Shown piece by piece: positions 45,726-56,528 of a stretch of 64,000 nt of DNA (position 1 is its first letter; each line of letters starts with the position of its first letter). The notes beneath the pieces are model-generated. The model had not been told where the DNA came from, did not search any database, and saw only the letters and a program-made list of their open reading frames with translations. The translations under genes and the position numbers were made by a program. Source of the DNA: Halichondria panicea (Eukaryota; Porifera; Demospongiae; Suberitida; Halichondriidae). The stretch is from positions 4,357,442 through 4,421,441 of the forward strand of contig NC_087379.1 of the NCBI RefSeq assembly GCF_963675165.1, in the 5' to 3' direction.

Positions 45726-46585
45726 ATGGCGTCCGTTAAGAAGTATCGACCACCAAAATTCAAATTCAAAGAATTATCAAAAGAGAGAATGGACTATTTC
45801 CTAGTACTGGATTTTGAGGGAGTCATCAACAAGGATCCTGGCTGTCCTGACGTAATGGAGATTATTGAGTTCCCAGTGTTGAAAGTGAATGCTCAAACAT
45901 TTCAGACTGAATCAATTTTTCACACCTACGTTCAACCGGTGATCCATCCAATACTGAACCCCGTGTGTACTGAAATCACTGGTATTACTCAGTCCATGGT
46001 GGATGGTCAGCCGCCATTGGGGGAGGTGCTCCACTCACTGGACAGCTGGATGGACAGGGAAGGGCTGCTGAGAGACGACGTCAAATCCTGTTTTGTGACC
46101 TGTGGAGACTGGGACCTCAAAGCAGGTCAACTAATTAGCTTGACATACTTCCCCTAATTATTAAAAGTACGTTTACCACTGACTGTTTAATCTGGCCACG
46201 CCCTCCCCAATCCTTAACACAAAGTTGAGACGAACAGCTAGACTAATATACCTGTACGCAAGTTTGAAGGCTGTCGGGATTCAATCATAAATTTACAGTA
46301 CATGTAATCCCAATAGGTCTTCCAATCAACTGTGACTATCTCCACCTGCCGTATGCCTCTTACTTAAAGAGATGGATCAACATCAAGACCTATTTTCAAG
46401 CTATTGTTGGCATGAAAGGCTACAGCATGAAGACCATGTTGAATGATCTAAAATTGGAGTTGGATGGAAGACATCACAGTGGGATCGATGATTCCAAGAA
46501 CATTGCAAAGATTCTTGGAGAATTAGCCAAAAGGAACATAGACTTAGGACAGGGAATTGTATCACCAAGAACTTTAGACAAATGA
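45726..46585 (+). CDS. ERI1-family DEDDh 3'-5' exonuclease (ERI3/ERI2-like)
   Basis: Two exons, 45726-46125 and 46317-46585, give 222 residues. I chose ATG 45726 (MASVKKYRPP, AACATGG context). An in-frame ATG at 45681 would add 15 unremarkable residues. Catalytic DEDDh residues are visible: Asp29 and Glu31 in VLDFEG, Asp130 in GDWDLK, and His187 and Asp192 in HHSGIDDSKN. IIEFPVLKVN, FHTYVQP and GITQSMVDGQP follow the ERI3 order, and the splice joint GDWDLKA/GLPINCDY aligns without a gap. ERI1-family enzymes trim RNA 3' ends, for example in histone mRNA, 5.8S rRNA or small RNAs. No SAP domain is present, so it is closer to ERI3 than to ERI1. It is tail-to-tail with NIPSNAP, 187 bp apart. Confidence 0.93.
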
Positions 46586-46772
46586 ATAACGTGATATTAC
46601 AGAATTTGAACATAGATTGGTACATTAATTAATGGCACATTAATTGTCAAATTAATGTATTGTGATATACACATTATAACATTCATAATCCAAAAAACAA
46701 ATAAGCTATAATTATAGCTATACATAATACTTATCACTGAAAATAGAATTGTCACTATAATTAATTATAAAG

Positions 46773-49700
46773 TTATTGCAGTGCTGAGAAGGTGGTAGGA
46801 ACTAAAGCTTTCTTCACAGTGCCATCCAGATACTTGTCAAGATCACGCACTGCATGTACGGAAGTACAATACAGTTATTATTACATGTCTTACAGTGACA
46901 GTCACTATTAAAGTATCATGAACGGAGTGAGTCATGGTGCGTGGTAGGAGTCAATGTTATTATACGCTCGCTCAGACCAATGCAACCTTGGTACTCAAAT
47001 CCCACAGTCCTTCGTATTTTATCTACCCAGGTACCGCATTACTAGATGCTCAACATTTGCTACTTTGCGATTTTTGAGCGCTCTGCAAAAATAAATATCT
47101 ATTTCAGTACTTATAATTATGAACATCACGATCCTTGCTATAACGCAAAGGTTAGATCGCAAAGGACGGTGATTTGGCTCATGCATTCGCAAAGGTTTTT
47201 CACTTACAAAGTATTATAGTAAATACGGTGCACAATAATTATGTAACACGAGACTGAATGTTGTGTGGGCACAAGCCCGAGGGCAATCTGTCGTATAATT
47301 CATACCACGAGGATATCTGCTAGCTATTACGTGTTTTTCATACCGATGACCCTGTTCCAAAAGAGTTTGAGGCTACGTGACCATATATATAGTAACACGG
47401 AAATTTATGCAGGGTGTCATAGAATTTTGAAGTAGAGGGGGGGGAAAGAAAAGTAACCAGAAAATGTTGCTAAAAAAAAGGTCAACAGTTATTTCTATAC
47501 CCCAGCTATGGACACTCAGTCAGACAACTAGTACATGTATGCAAATTTTAGAGGGGGGGAATTGGAGTTAGAGGGGGATACCCCCCCTCTATGAATGACA
47601 CCCTGTTCATGTATACTCACAGTTGAAATATCCTCTAAATTTGCTAATTTTTATAATGTTCCAGGACCTACTGATGCAAAGGGCCTACTAATATAAGCAA
47701 ACACCTCTCCTAGAACATGTGCTCGATCTGAAATTCACCGGACCTCAGATCACCCTTACAGAATACCCACAATTATAATACTGAAAGCTGACACTGATCA
47801 TGTGACTATACGTACTTGTACAAGTTACTGTCAGCACAATTATGAATCATGCACTCACTTGTTTCTCTGACGACTTCATCGTCATTGGCCTTAGCGACTA
47901 CTTTTTCCCTCTGATCTAGACTGTCATAGCGAAGGAGGGAGTACACTGGAGTAGTAGGTGGGGGAGGGGCACACGTGCACCATACGATTAGTGATACACA
48001 TGTATACATGTATAGACAATAATTAATCTTAAAAAGCGTACAGATAATTAGGTAAATCACTATTGTAAATCTATTAATCTAACTTAAGGCAACTTATCGA
48101 TTTACTGTGCGATATTTAGAATCAGCATGTATATACGTACCTCTATTAATGTCCCCAAAGACAGAGTACCACAGTCCCAGAGGGTTGTAGTTGAGCTGAG
48201 GATAGTCCTGTAACAGTCGATGCTCAAACTGAGAGACCAGGCCCGACTTTACCTGATAGCTCACTAACTCAAACACACCTGCAGGGAGCAGCGAGTGATA
48301 CAGAATGATTTTTTCAAAACTGGTCTTCGGCTGGTAAAGGATACAGAGGAGGTTAGACTTGTTGTCATAACTTTTCATCATGTCATGTGACACATGGGAT
48401 ATAGATGATAATTTTCTTTTATTCACCCATAGCTCGCAACCTACTAAATCTACCTTCACTGTATACAGCTAAAACACATAATAAATAATATATTTGCTAC
48501 AGTAATATTGCTATGTGAGCGTAGAATAATGCTGACTCAGCTGATTCCATTTAAAGTGGATTCACGTGATCATTGATGAAGCTTGTTCAACCTCCTCTCT
48601 GCACAGCCCGGCTATTAATTATTAGCCTTGATCCCAAGCCCTTTGGAGAAAAGAGGGCCTGGTATCCACTGTTGCGCGTGGGTGGATTCAACAGTAAATT
48701 TGTAATTTGTTAGTGGTTAATTAATGGGTAATGAGAGAGAGATCACTACCAATCGCTATCACAACTCTAGGTTCAGACGAGGAGCATTGATCCTACTGGC
48801 ATTAAATAAGAAAGGCAGCGTCTGGACTTGCCAGAGCCGATCGATCATTAGATTCGAGGTAAGGTCGTTTTTAAGCCGCGGCTATTTCCTGAAATACAGC
48901 CACCTCGCTATTCCGGCCAAGCTGCACTGTCCTAAGGGTGACCGGATTAACGAGAGTCTACTGTATCATGATACGTTATTATTGTGCTTTTTATATTGGA
49001 TATGAATGAATTGTCAATCCCCAACATTCTTGGGGGGATTGACAATGCGCAGACAGTGTATACCAGGCCGTTTTTCTCCTTTGATAGCCGCCTGGGATCA
49101 AGGCTTACCCGGCTATACACTATATGCACTGACTTATGTTGAAACTCTAGGTCCAGTGAATATAGGCAACTATACATCGCTCAGATATTTTCACAGTGTT
49201 TATTATATTAAATAAACTGAAAACTTGTTTTTTTGTATTTGAAAATTCTTTCAACATCAGAAAAACATAAAATTAATTATTATGTCCTAATATGCCTGTA
49301 CACTAGCTATACTTCAAAGATGTAGTAGTCCAGTTTGACTGATTGAATATTATAGCTGTTCTGTTTCAACACACTGTGGAAAAACTAAAGATGAGATACA
49401 AGCCAAGGTTTTTCTACTCTAAGGGAGCATTTCTTGTTCTGCTGTGGCTAGTTCTTCAGACTGCAGCCTGGTGGTCTTTTACTTGCTTGTATTACCCAAT
49501 ATTAAAATCGTTTGGAAACTATAACGCATTGACCCTTTTTGGACTATTCTTTGTTGGTGCTCCACTGGCTGGCTGGTTAGCTGATGCTCGCTACGGCAAC
49601 TACAAGGTTTTCAAAACCGGAGCATTTGTTGTGTTTCTTGCATCAGTGCTACTCTGCATGTATGTACTATTGACCAGCAATGGGCAGTTATCCAAGACAC

Positions 49701-52700
49701 TGCGAATTATGCTGAGCTATTTGACGTTCATTACCCTAATCATTGGTGTTGTTACCTTTATAGTTACGGCTCTGCAGCTGGGACTGGATCAGATGCCGGA
49801 TGCCTCAGCCGATAACATTGCCAGTTTTATTGTGTGGTTTGTTTTCTCAATATTTTTGGGGATGTGGATGACTGATACAGTATGGTGTATGGAGAGATTT
49901 TGCCTCAATGGAGGTTCTCGTGGAATTCAAGTTTTCAGCCTTTCTCCTGTAATATGCATGAGTTTGCTGTGTTCCACTATGTTTCTGCTTGGACCAAAAT
50001 GGCTGACTATTGAACCTAAGTCACCTAAAGCACTCAAAACTATCGTTCAGGTTCTCAAGTTTGCAGCCAAGCATAAGGCTCCCATCAATCGAAATGCTCT
50101 AACATATTGGGAAGAGAAAATTCCTTCTAGACTAGACCTAGGTAAGTCACGATACGGTGGACCATTCACTACAGAACAAGTGGAAGATGTGAAGACATTC
50201 TTTAAAATAGTTATCGTTCACTTGCCATTTTTCATCATTTCAATATCATTTGGGCATACGTACTATAGATTAAGCGTTATGTCAACACAGCTACCAGGCT
50301 TCGATATATGCCCCTCAGCCCTAATATATGTTTTCACCTACCACCCTTCGCTGTGCTCACTGATTTTGATACTTGTTTCTGAGTTTGTGCTCTATCCACT
50401 AGTGAAAATCCAGCCTCCTAGTATACTACAACAAATCGGGATCTCGTATTTTGTGATGATGCTTGGAAGTGTGATAATTTTAGCAATTCAAGTTGTAGGC
50501 TTTGTCTACAACCTACACTTATACTACGGACTAGAGAGAGCGTGTTTGGGATGCATCGGCCTTACATTTTCGAGAACATTTCAGTTTGTCTGTGCTCAGT
50601 CCCCATACAACATGCGCGGACTACTAGCTGGCTACACAACTTTCATTCACACGCTGTCAATGATGGCTGGAATTTTCGTTTACCATGTTATCAGGCGTAC
50701 ATGTACGAAGGCATACAAGGACGTGGTTCATACTTCAGTAGCAGCTGCTTTGAGCTTAGTTGGATTTGTCCTTCACTGCCTCCTGGCACGGTGGTACAAG
50801 AGGAGAGTTAGAGACGAGGACTATAATGCACACAGAGTGGTGGAGGAGATCTATGATAGATACATATCTTACTACAACTAGTATAAACTGTTTGTGAACG
50901 TTGACAAATAATAGTGTTGCTAAATTTTGAGAATAGTATGTGTTAATGTTATATAATTATAGTTAGAACCAAGTATGCATGTAATTTTTTCCCCAGCTGT
51001 ACTATAATTAAAACTTCAACAACAGAGTTACACATGGATAATTATGATAATTTTCTTTTGGTCACCCATAGCTCGCAACCTACTAAATCTACCTTCACTG
51101 TACAGAAATCTACAGCTAAAACACGTAATAAATAATATATTTGTTACAATAAATTATATTGCTATGCGAGCGTAGCATAATGCTGACTCAGCTGGTTCCA
51201 ACAATTCCATTTAAAGTGGATTCACGTGATCATTGATGAAGCTTGTTCAACCTCCTCTCTGCACAGCCCGGCTATTAATTATTAGCCTTGATCCCAAGCC
51301 CTTTGGAGAAAAGAGGGCCTGGTATCCACTGTTGCGCATGGATGGATTCAATAGTAGTAAAACTCGTTGCAACAATTAACTTTTTTGTACAATGGTCCCA
51401 CCCACGTGGTTGATTATTAGTGGTAAAGAATTGTTGACAATGAATGAATTGTCAATCCCCACAATTCTGGATTGACGCATGCATGCATGCGCAGACAGTA
51501 TACCAGGCCGTTTTTCTCCTTTGATAGCCGCCTGGGATCAAGGCTTACCCGGCTATACACTATATGCACTGACTTATGTTGAAACTCTAGGTCCAGTGAA
51601 TATAGGCAACTATACATCGCTCAGATATTTTCACAGTTTATATTATATTAAATAAACTGAAAACTTGTTTTTTTCTATTTGAAAATTCTTTCAACATCAG
51701 AAAAACATAAAATTAATTATTATGTCCTAATATGCCTGTACACTAGCTATACTTCAAAGATGCATTATACTGTAGTAGTCCAGTTTGACTGATTGAATAT
51801 TATAGCTGTTCTGTTTCAACACACTGTGGAAAAACTAAAGATGAGATACAAGCCAAGGTTTTTCTACTCTAAGGGAGCATTTCTTGTTCTGCTGTGGCTA
51901 GTTCTTCAGACTGCAGCCTGGTGGTCTTTTATTTGCTTGTATTACCCAATATTAAAATCGTTTGGAAACTATAACGCATTGGCCCTTTTTGGACTATTCC
52001 TTGTTGGTGCTCCACTGGCTGGCTGGTTAGCTGATGCTCGCTACAGCAACTACAAGGTTTTCAAAACCGGAGCATTTGTTGTGTTTCTTGCATCAGTGCT
52101 ACTCTGCATGTATGTACTATTGACCAGCAATGGGCAGTTATCCAAGACACTGCAAATCATGCTGAGCTATTTGACGTTCATTACCCTAATCATTGGTGTT
52201 GTTACCTTTATAGTTACGGCTCTGCAGCTGGGACTGGATCAGATGCCGGATGCCTCAGCCGATAACATTGCCAGTTTTATTGTGTGGTTTGTTTTCTCAA
52301 TATTTTTGGGGATGTGGATGACTGATACAGTATGGTGTATGGAGAGATTTTGCCTCAATGGAGGTGCTCGTGGCATTCAAGTTTTTAGCCTTTCTCCTGT
52401 AATTTGCATGAGTTTGCTATGTTCCACTATGTTTCTGCTTGGACCAAAATGGCTGACTATCGAACCTAAGTCACCTAAAGCACTCACAACTATCTTTCAG
52501 GTTCTCAAGTTTGCAGCCAAGCACAAGGCTCCCATCAATCGAAGTGCTCTAACATATTGGGAGGAGAAAATTCCTTCTAGACTAGACCTGGGTAAGTCAC
52601 GGTATGGTGGACCATTCACTACAGAACAGGTAGAAGATGTGAAGACATTCTTCAAAATAGTTATCGTTCACTTGCCACTTTTCATTAGTTCAATATCTTT

Positions 52701-55700
52701 TTGGCATACTTACTTCAGATTAAACGACACGTCAATACAGCTACCAGGCTTCAATATATGCCCTTCAGCCCTAATATATGTTTTCACGTACCACCCCTCG
52801 CTGTGCTCACTGATTTTGATACTTGTTTCTGAGTTTGTGCTCTATCCACTAGTGAAAATCCAGCCTCCTAGTATACTACAACAAATCGGGATCTTGTATT
52901 TTGTGATGATGTTTGGAAGTGTGATAATTTTAGCAATTCAAGTTGTAGGCTTTGTCTATGACCTACACTTATACTATGGACTAGAGAGAGCGTGTTTGGG
53001 ATGTATGGGCCTTACATTTTCGAGAACATTTCAATTTGTCTGTGCTCAGTCCCCATACAACATGCGCGGACTACTAGCTGGCTACACAACTTTCATTCAC
53101 ATGCTGTCAATAATGGCTGGAGTTTTTGTTGACCAAGTTATCAAGCTTACATGTACGGAGGCATACAAGGACGTGGTTCATACTTCAGTAGCAGCTGCTT
53201 TGAGCTTAGTTGGATTTGTCCTTCACTGCCTCCTGGCACGGTGGTACAAGAGGAGAGTTAGAGACGAGGACTATAATGCACACAGAGTGGTGGAGGAGAT
53301 CTATGATAGATACATATCTTACTATCACTAGTATAAACTGTTTGTGAACGTTGACAAATAATAGTGCTGCTAAATTTTGAGAATAGTATGTGTTAATGTT
53401 ATATAATTATAGTTAGAACCAAGTATATATGTAAGTTTTCCCCAGCTGTACTATAATTAAAACTTCAACAACGAGTGATGCAAGCTGCGCTGTGCTAATG
53501 CCTCTCGCCATGTTTTGCTTTCGCTCAAAAGTATTAGAGTGTTATATATAGTAGGGGGAATAAGTTTTTTTCTATACATTAAAATTTGCACACAAAGAAA
53601 GTAATTATGTCTATAACTGAGAAGAAAAGACTTGTGTACATGTATCTATTGTACATTGTCATTGTAGTGTTTTGTGAAGAAAGATGAAAATTGATTTCCA
53701 GGATCTGGATTGTCTCACACGTGGGGACGAGCGCGCATGCGTACTAGATCCACAGGAATAAGAGGTATGTCTGCAAGAGGTCAAGTTCACAAAAATGGCT
53801 TAGCTAGCTGCTTTAACAGCTCTTTTCTGGCTCTTGTAGCTAACGCAAGAGACTGCAACAGCCCTAGCCATAACTCGAGAAAGAAACTTTAGTTTGCTAA
53901 TCCACGAATCAAAATCCAAGAGAACGTGGCTAGAAGCCTATAGAAGCTGTTAGTTTTCGTCGCATTGCAACCATTGAGCAGTTACAGCTGGAACACACAC
54001 ACTGTCAGCTTTACCGTATCCTTCGTGCGGCTATGCCTCGACGCATAATTAGAGTAATGCCAACACTGTAAAACTACTACACAATATATTTGTATTCCGT
54101 GGCAGACTTGTGCAGTAGCAAGTAAGGAAAGGAAACAGGACATCAAATACAGTATAAAGAAACATTTCTGAATCAGCTCAATAAAGTTATGCAAAAACTG
54201 ACATACATGTTGTACACACTACATACATGTACATAACTATACATGTTCACGTACCTGGGTTGCCTTGACCTGGCTCCAGCTGTAGCTTGCACCAAGGGAA
54301 GGCCTTCAACACCACATTAGTCTGCAGGGAAAACCACAGTGTGAGAGCGTGTAAAATGTACGCAGATAATTGTAAAGATAATGTATGTGCAATTAAAATG
54401 CCTTGAAACAGCTACGAGCAAGTTTCTCTATCAAGAACTGCTTTGTTGACAAAAACGGTCGATATTAAAGTCAATAATTTGTTATGTTAAGGCTACCAAT
54501 AATGTAAACGCAGTGCTTAAGCAGCCAGGTGAGCAAAACCAGAATGCAAAACAAACGGTTTAACCAGTGGCCACCTATGCACGTTTAGTTAACAACACTA
54601 AAGTTGTATGCATACCATATAGCGGGTAGTTTTCGTGGGGTAAAAAATTCGAAAACAGTGGTTTTTGTGAGTAATTATTTCGTTCAGTCTCATTACCTGC
54701 ACTGCATTCATACGTTCCGGTACGCCACGCCTACGTTAAAATTTTGTGGAGGTCAGCTTGCCCACGAAAATAAAGAATATTTTACCCCACAAAAATTACC
54801 CGCTATACAGTACTAGTCCAATCTATACTGTGCTCGCAGGGTAACCAAACAACCGGAATGGGGTTTAAAGTGATACTGCTAGCTAGTAAACTGCACACCT
54901 GATTTGCAAACATTGGGAGAATTCGTGAAAAGCATTTCTCAATCCAGTCCTTGTCCTGGGAGAGTGCTTTTCTAACAGCCGTACGATGAGAATAATTATC
55001 TGAAAAAACACTGCCATAAAAGTATTTGTAGAGAAAAAGGGGATATTATATAATTATAATGTACGCAGGAAAGCGTTACACTCAAGATTGGTAAACGTAA
55101 TTTCAGAGACAAAAAACATTATTAAACTAAACTATCTGGGGGAAAAAGCATTTACAATGTGAAAGTTTCTAGGATTGGCTAGGGCAGCATCAAAAAGCCG
55201 GAGAGCCATACGTCAATCCATCACAACGTCGTCATCCACATGCATGTTTAATATAATGCAATCATGGCGTAAAACACGGTCCTGACAATAATTAAAAAAA
55301 ATACTGCCTTCTGCAATCTGCTAAATTTCTGCAGTGGAACATTAAACCATAGATTAAGGAAGAGAGGGATTGGAAACAGGAGTCCACACACGTTATTTTT
55401 CCTTGGCTTTACATTGGGGGGCACGGCGGGGCCTATTCCTAAACCATCCGTGTTGCCACCCGCCAAACCCCAGGAAACACTTTTACTTGTTTGAGGCCCT
55501 AGGCAGACCTTTCTAAGGTCCCCCAAAACTTGATTTCCATACCCCTTGATGGTGGGTATCATGTGGAAAACACACACAAAAATTCTCGGTTGTTGGGAAA
55601 GAGCTGAAGGTACATAGCGTTTTTTTTCACCGTTTGAGATGGACTGCCATAGGCTATAGTATGTACCAATAACATTTATAACATTTATATTAATATAGCT

Positions 55701-56380
55701 AAGACTGCCTATAGCTAATTTGTGTCCTGGATTACATATGTCCTAAGTATGGAAATGAAGTGTAAGTTCAGCAGCAGTTTTTATAAAAAATTATTGGCAG
55801 TGAGACAATCGTTTCCAGCCTGGGTTTTCTTTCTACATTGGAGTAGCAGCCTCGAGTAAAACCGGGGCAACACGGATGGTTATTCGAGGTCAAATCTGTT
55901 TCTAATCCCTCTTTTCCTTAATTAAATCTATGATTAAACATACGTTTGTTCTACTAGAACACTCCAAGGCAAGTGATAGAGCTATAATGGCATGCAAAAT
56001 TTACCCGTGCATTAGTTTACACACACTACACTTGTATTAATATACACAAACATTAATTAGTTCGGAGTTACGAGTTAACATGGACGCTCACCATATTCCC
56101 AGATATGAACGACTTCATTGACACCACCAAGATCTGTGCTCCAGTATCCAATCAGCTTTGAGTGTGCAGTGCGGAGCATGTACCCTTCCTGCATGATCTT
56201 GGTGAATTCCCCAAATTTGTCTGGCTTGATGGCATATGTTCTTAGTTCATACAACTTTCCATTTGAAAGGTCCTCTATAGATCCATTGCTAGCACGGGCA
56301 CTGGTTGTAGAAATACAAGCTCTACAGAAGATGTAGGGCCTGCTTTTGAGCAGAAAAGATCTACCAGTGAGAAGGGCCAT
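46773..56380 (-). CDS. NIPSNAP: NIPSNAP family protein, NIPSNAP3-like
   Basis: Six exons: 56092-56380, 54899-54999, 54255-54321, 48141-48278, 47859-47945, 46773-46849; 252 residues, like human NIPSNAP3A (247). The start MALLTGRSFLLKSRPYIF is basic and hydroxylated, as expected of a mitochondrial presequence. An in-frame ATG at 56458 would mask it, so I prefer 56380. The first ferredoxin-like NIPSNAP repeat reads LYELRTYAIKP, LRTAHSKLIGYWSTDLGG and HRTAVRKALSQDKDW. The second reads VFELVSYQVKSG and WYSVFGDINRVYSLLRYD, and the end is ALVPTTFSALQ. NIPSNAPs sit in mitochondria and can display on damaged ones for mitophagy. Intron 3 (48279-54254) holds two transporter genes on the other strand. 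Confidence 0.93.
47034..47230. repeat. MITE-like element, TACCGTATTACTA family
   Basis: It begins ACCGCATTACTAGATGCT and ends TATTATAGTAAATACGGT. Internal GATCGCAAAGG and TTCGCAAAGGTTTTTCAC match 45134-45330. It lies in the last intron of NIPSNAP. Confidence 0.7.
48624..49107. repeat. CCAGGCCG-type MITE upstream of transporter copy 1
   Basis: Left terminus TAGCCTTGATCCCAAGCCCT and right terminus CCGCCTGGGATCAAGGCTTA are inverted over about 484 bp. The copy in unit 2 (51284-51546) is about 220 bp shorter because of internal differences. Confidence 0.7.
49391..50881 (+). CDS. MFS transporter, POT/SLC15-like, copy 1
   Basis: A single-exon gene of 496 codons with ATG at 49391 (MRYKPRFFYSKGAF); the open frame continues upstream only without an ATG. 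About twelve hydrophobic segments are visible. The loop after TM2 reads GAPLAGWLADARYGNYKV, the MFS motif-A position in the form typical of proton-coupled oligopeptide transporters. The TM1 ExxER motif of classical peptide transporters is not present, so the substrate is uncertain. The tail is charged (WYKRRVRDEDYNAHRVVEEI). It lies on the opposite strand within intron 3 of NIPSNAP, and its sister gene is 2.4 kb downstream. Absence of introns contrasts with its neighbours. Likely a plasma or endosomal membrane transporter. Confidence 0.8.
   Translation: MRYKPRFFYSKGAFLVLLWLVLQTAAWWSFTCLYYPILKSFGNYNALTLFGLFFVGAPLAGWLADARYGNYKVFKTGAFVVFLASVLLCMYVLLTSNGQLSKTLRIMLSYLTFITLIIGVVTFIVTALQLGLDQMPDASADNIASFIVWFVFSIFLGMWMTDTVWCMERFCLNGGSRGIQVFSLSPVICMSLLCSTMFLLGPKWLTIEPKSPKALKTIVQVLKFAAKHKAPINRNALTYWEEKIPSRLDLGKSRYGGPFTTEQVEDVKTFFKIVIVHLPFFIISISFGHTYYRLSVMSTQLPGFDICPSALIYVFTYHPSLCSLILILVSEFVLYPLVKIQPPSILQQIGISYFVMMLGSVIILAIQVVGFVYNLHLYYGLERACLGCIGLTFSRTFQFVCAQSPYNMRGLLAGYTTFIHTLSMMAGIFVYHVIRRTCTKAYKDVVHTSVAAALSLVGFVLHCLLARWYKRRVRDEDYNAHRVVEEIYDRYISYYN
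51284..51546. repeat. CCAGGCCG-type MITE upstream of transporter copy 2
   Basis: Same termini as 48624-49107 (TAGCCTTGATCCCAAGCCCT and CCGCCTGGGATCAAGGCTTA) but with a shorter, partly different interior that includes ATGCATGCATGC. Confidence 0.7.
51841..53331 (+). CDS. MFS transporter, POT/SLC15-like, copy 2
   Basis: A 496-codon single-exon gene with ATG at 51841, the duplicate of 49391-50881. By my count 31 residues differ (about 94% identity). Nine of the changes fall in a stretch of about 30 residues after HLP(F/L)FI, and eight in the stretch FIH(T/M)LS to KAYKD. The transmembrane core and the charged tail are almost unchanged. The frame is intact, so both copies look functional. Substrate unknown, as for copy 1. 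Confidence 0.8.
   Translation: MRYKPRFFYSKGAFLVLLWLVLQTAAWWSFICLYYPILKSFGNYNALALFGLFLVGAPLAGWLADARYSNYKVFKTGAFVVFLASVLLCMYVLLTSNGQLSKTLQIMLSYLTFITLIIGVVTFIVTALQLGLDQMPDASADNIASFIVWFVFSIFLGMWMTDTVWCMERFCLNGGARGIQVFSLSPVICMSLLCSTMFLLGPKWLTIEPKSPKALTTIFQVLKFAAKHKAPINRSALTYWEEKIPSRLDLGKSRYGGPFTTEQVEDVKTFFKIVIVHLPLFISSISFWHTYFRLNDTSIQLPGFNICPSALIYVFTYHPSLCSLILILVSEFVLYPLVKIQPPSILQQIGILYFVMMFGSVIILAIQVVGFVYDLHLYYGLERACLGCMGLTFSRTFQFVCAQSPYNMRGLLAGYTTFIHMLSIMAGVFVDQVIKLTCTEAYKDVVHTSVAAALSLVGFVLHCLLARWYKRRVRDEDYNAHRVVEEIYDRYISYYH
53475..54254. other. NIPSNAP intron remainder, no gene seen
   Basis: This contains a dispersed repeat at about 53478-53700 (reverse complement near 28554-28765) and a stretch with AGGCATAGCC-type termini near 54010-54050. 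No coding exon is supported. Confidence 0.5.
54614..54815. repeat. MITE-like element, ACCGTATAGCGGGTAATTTTCG family
   Basis: Termini ACCATATAGCGGGTAGTTTTCG and AAATTACCCGCTATACAG are inverted, with inner GGGGTAAAAAATTCG and TTTTACCCCAC. It lies in NIPSNAP intron 2. Confidence 0.8.
55345..55935. repeat. Inverted-repeat element of about 590 bp in NIPSNAP intron 1
   Basis: Left end AAACCATAGATTAAGGAAGAG through GGGATTGGAAACAGGAG, right end TCTGTTTCTAATCCCTC through AAATCTATGATTAAA, inverted. Relatives of the termini occur near 10240, 13155 and 33590. Confidence 0.65.
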
Positions 56381-56528
56381 TTTTTTGTCCACCATGTGTT
56401 CCAAAAAGTGGGTGGGGCTGGATGCGCATGCGCTGTATGACATCAGACCCACACCCATGTTTGTTGCTCAGCAAGCAGCCCCTCCCCCAATGCTGCACCA
56501 CCACAACACAACCATTATAGCTGCTAAG
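56381..56528. promoter_or_regulatory. 148-bp head-to-head promoter with NRF1-like and CRE-like sites
   Basis: It separates the start codons of NIPSNAP (minus) and the plus-strand gene at 56529. GCGCATGCGC, the NRF1 consensus palindrome, is at 56424-56433. TGACATCA, a CRE-like variant, is at 56438-56445. NRF1 controls many mitochondrial genes in other animals, which fits NIPSNAP. Function here is inferred. Confidence 0.5.

Larger units (their letters stand above)
48395..51024 (+). repeat. Tandem duplication, unit 1
   Basis: The unit runs from about 48395 to 51024 and is repeated at about 51040-53474. It includes about 1 kb of upstream sequence with a CCAGGCCG-type MITE (48624-49107), the transporter gene, and its 3' flank ending AAAACTTCAACAAC. 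Both units sit inside one NIPSNAP intron. Confidence 0.9.
51040..53474 (+). repeat. Tandem duplication, unit 2
   Basis: A direct repeat of 48395-51024 with the same gene order. It starts within GATAATTTTCTTTTGGTCACC and ends AAAACTTCAACAAC near 53474. It is followed by a dispersed repeat (about 53478-53700) whose reverse complement is near 28554-28765. Confidence 0.9.

Noticed and set aside
48094..48459. Reading the whole 121-residue minus ORF as the NIPSNAP exon
   Set aside because: Only 48141-48278 matches NIPSNAP and has an acceptor. The upstream part (MKVDLVGCELW...) is intron and is also present in duplication unit 2.
48724..49005. 93-residue plus-strand ORF upstream of transporter copy 1
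   Set aside because: It lies inside a MITE and is missing from the second duplication unit; no domain features.
49343..49390. Extended N-terminus of the transporters (also 51793-51840)
   Set aside because: The codon at that position is TTG, not ATG. The first ATG is at 49391 and 51841.
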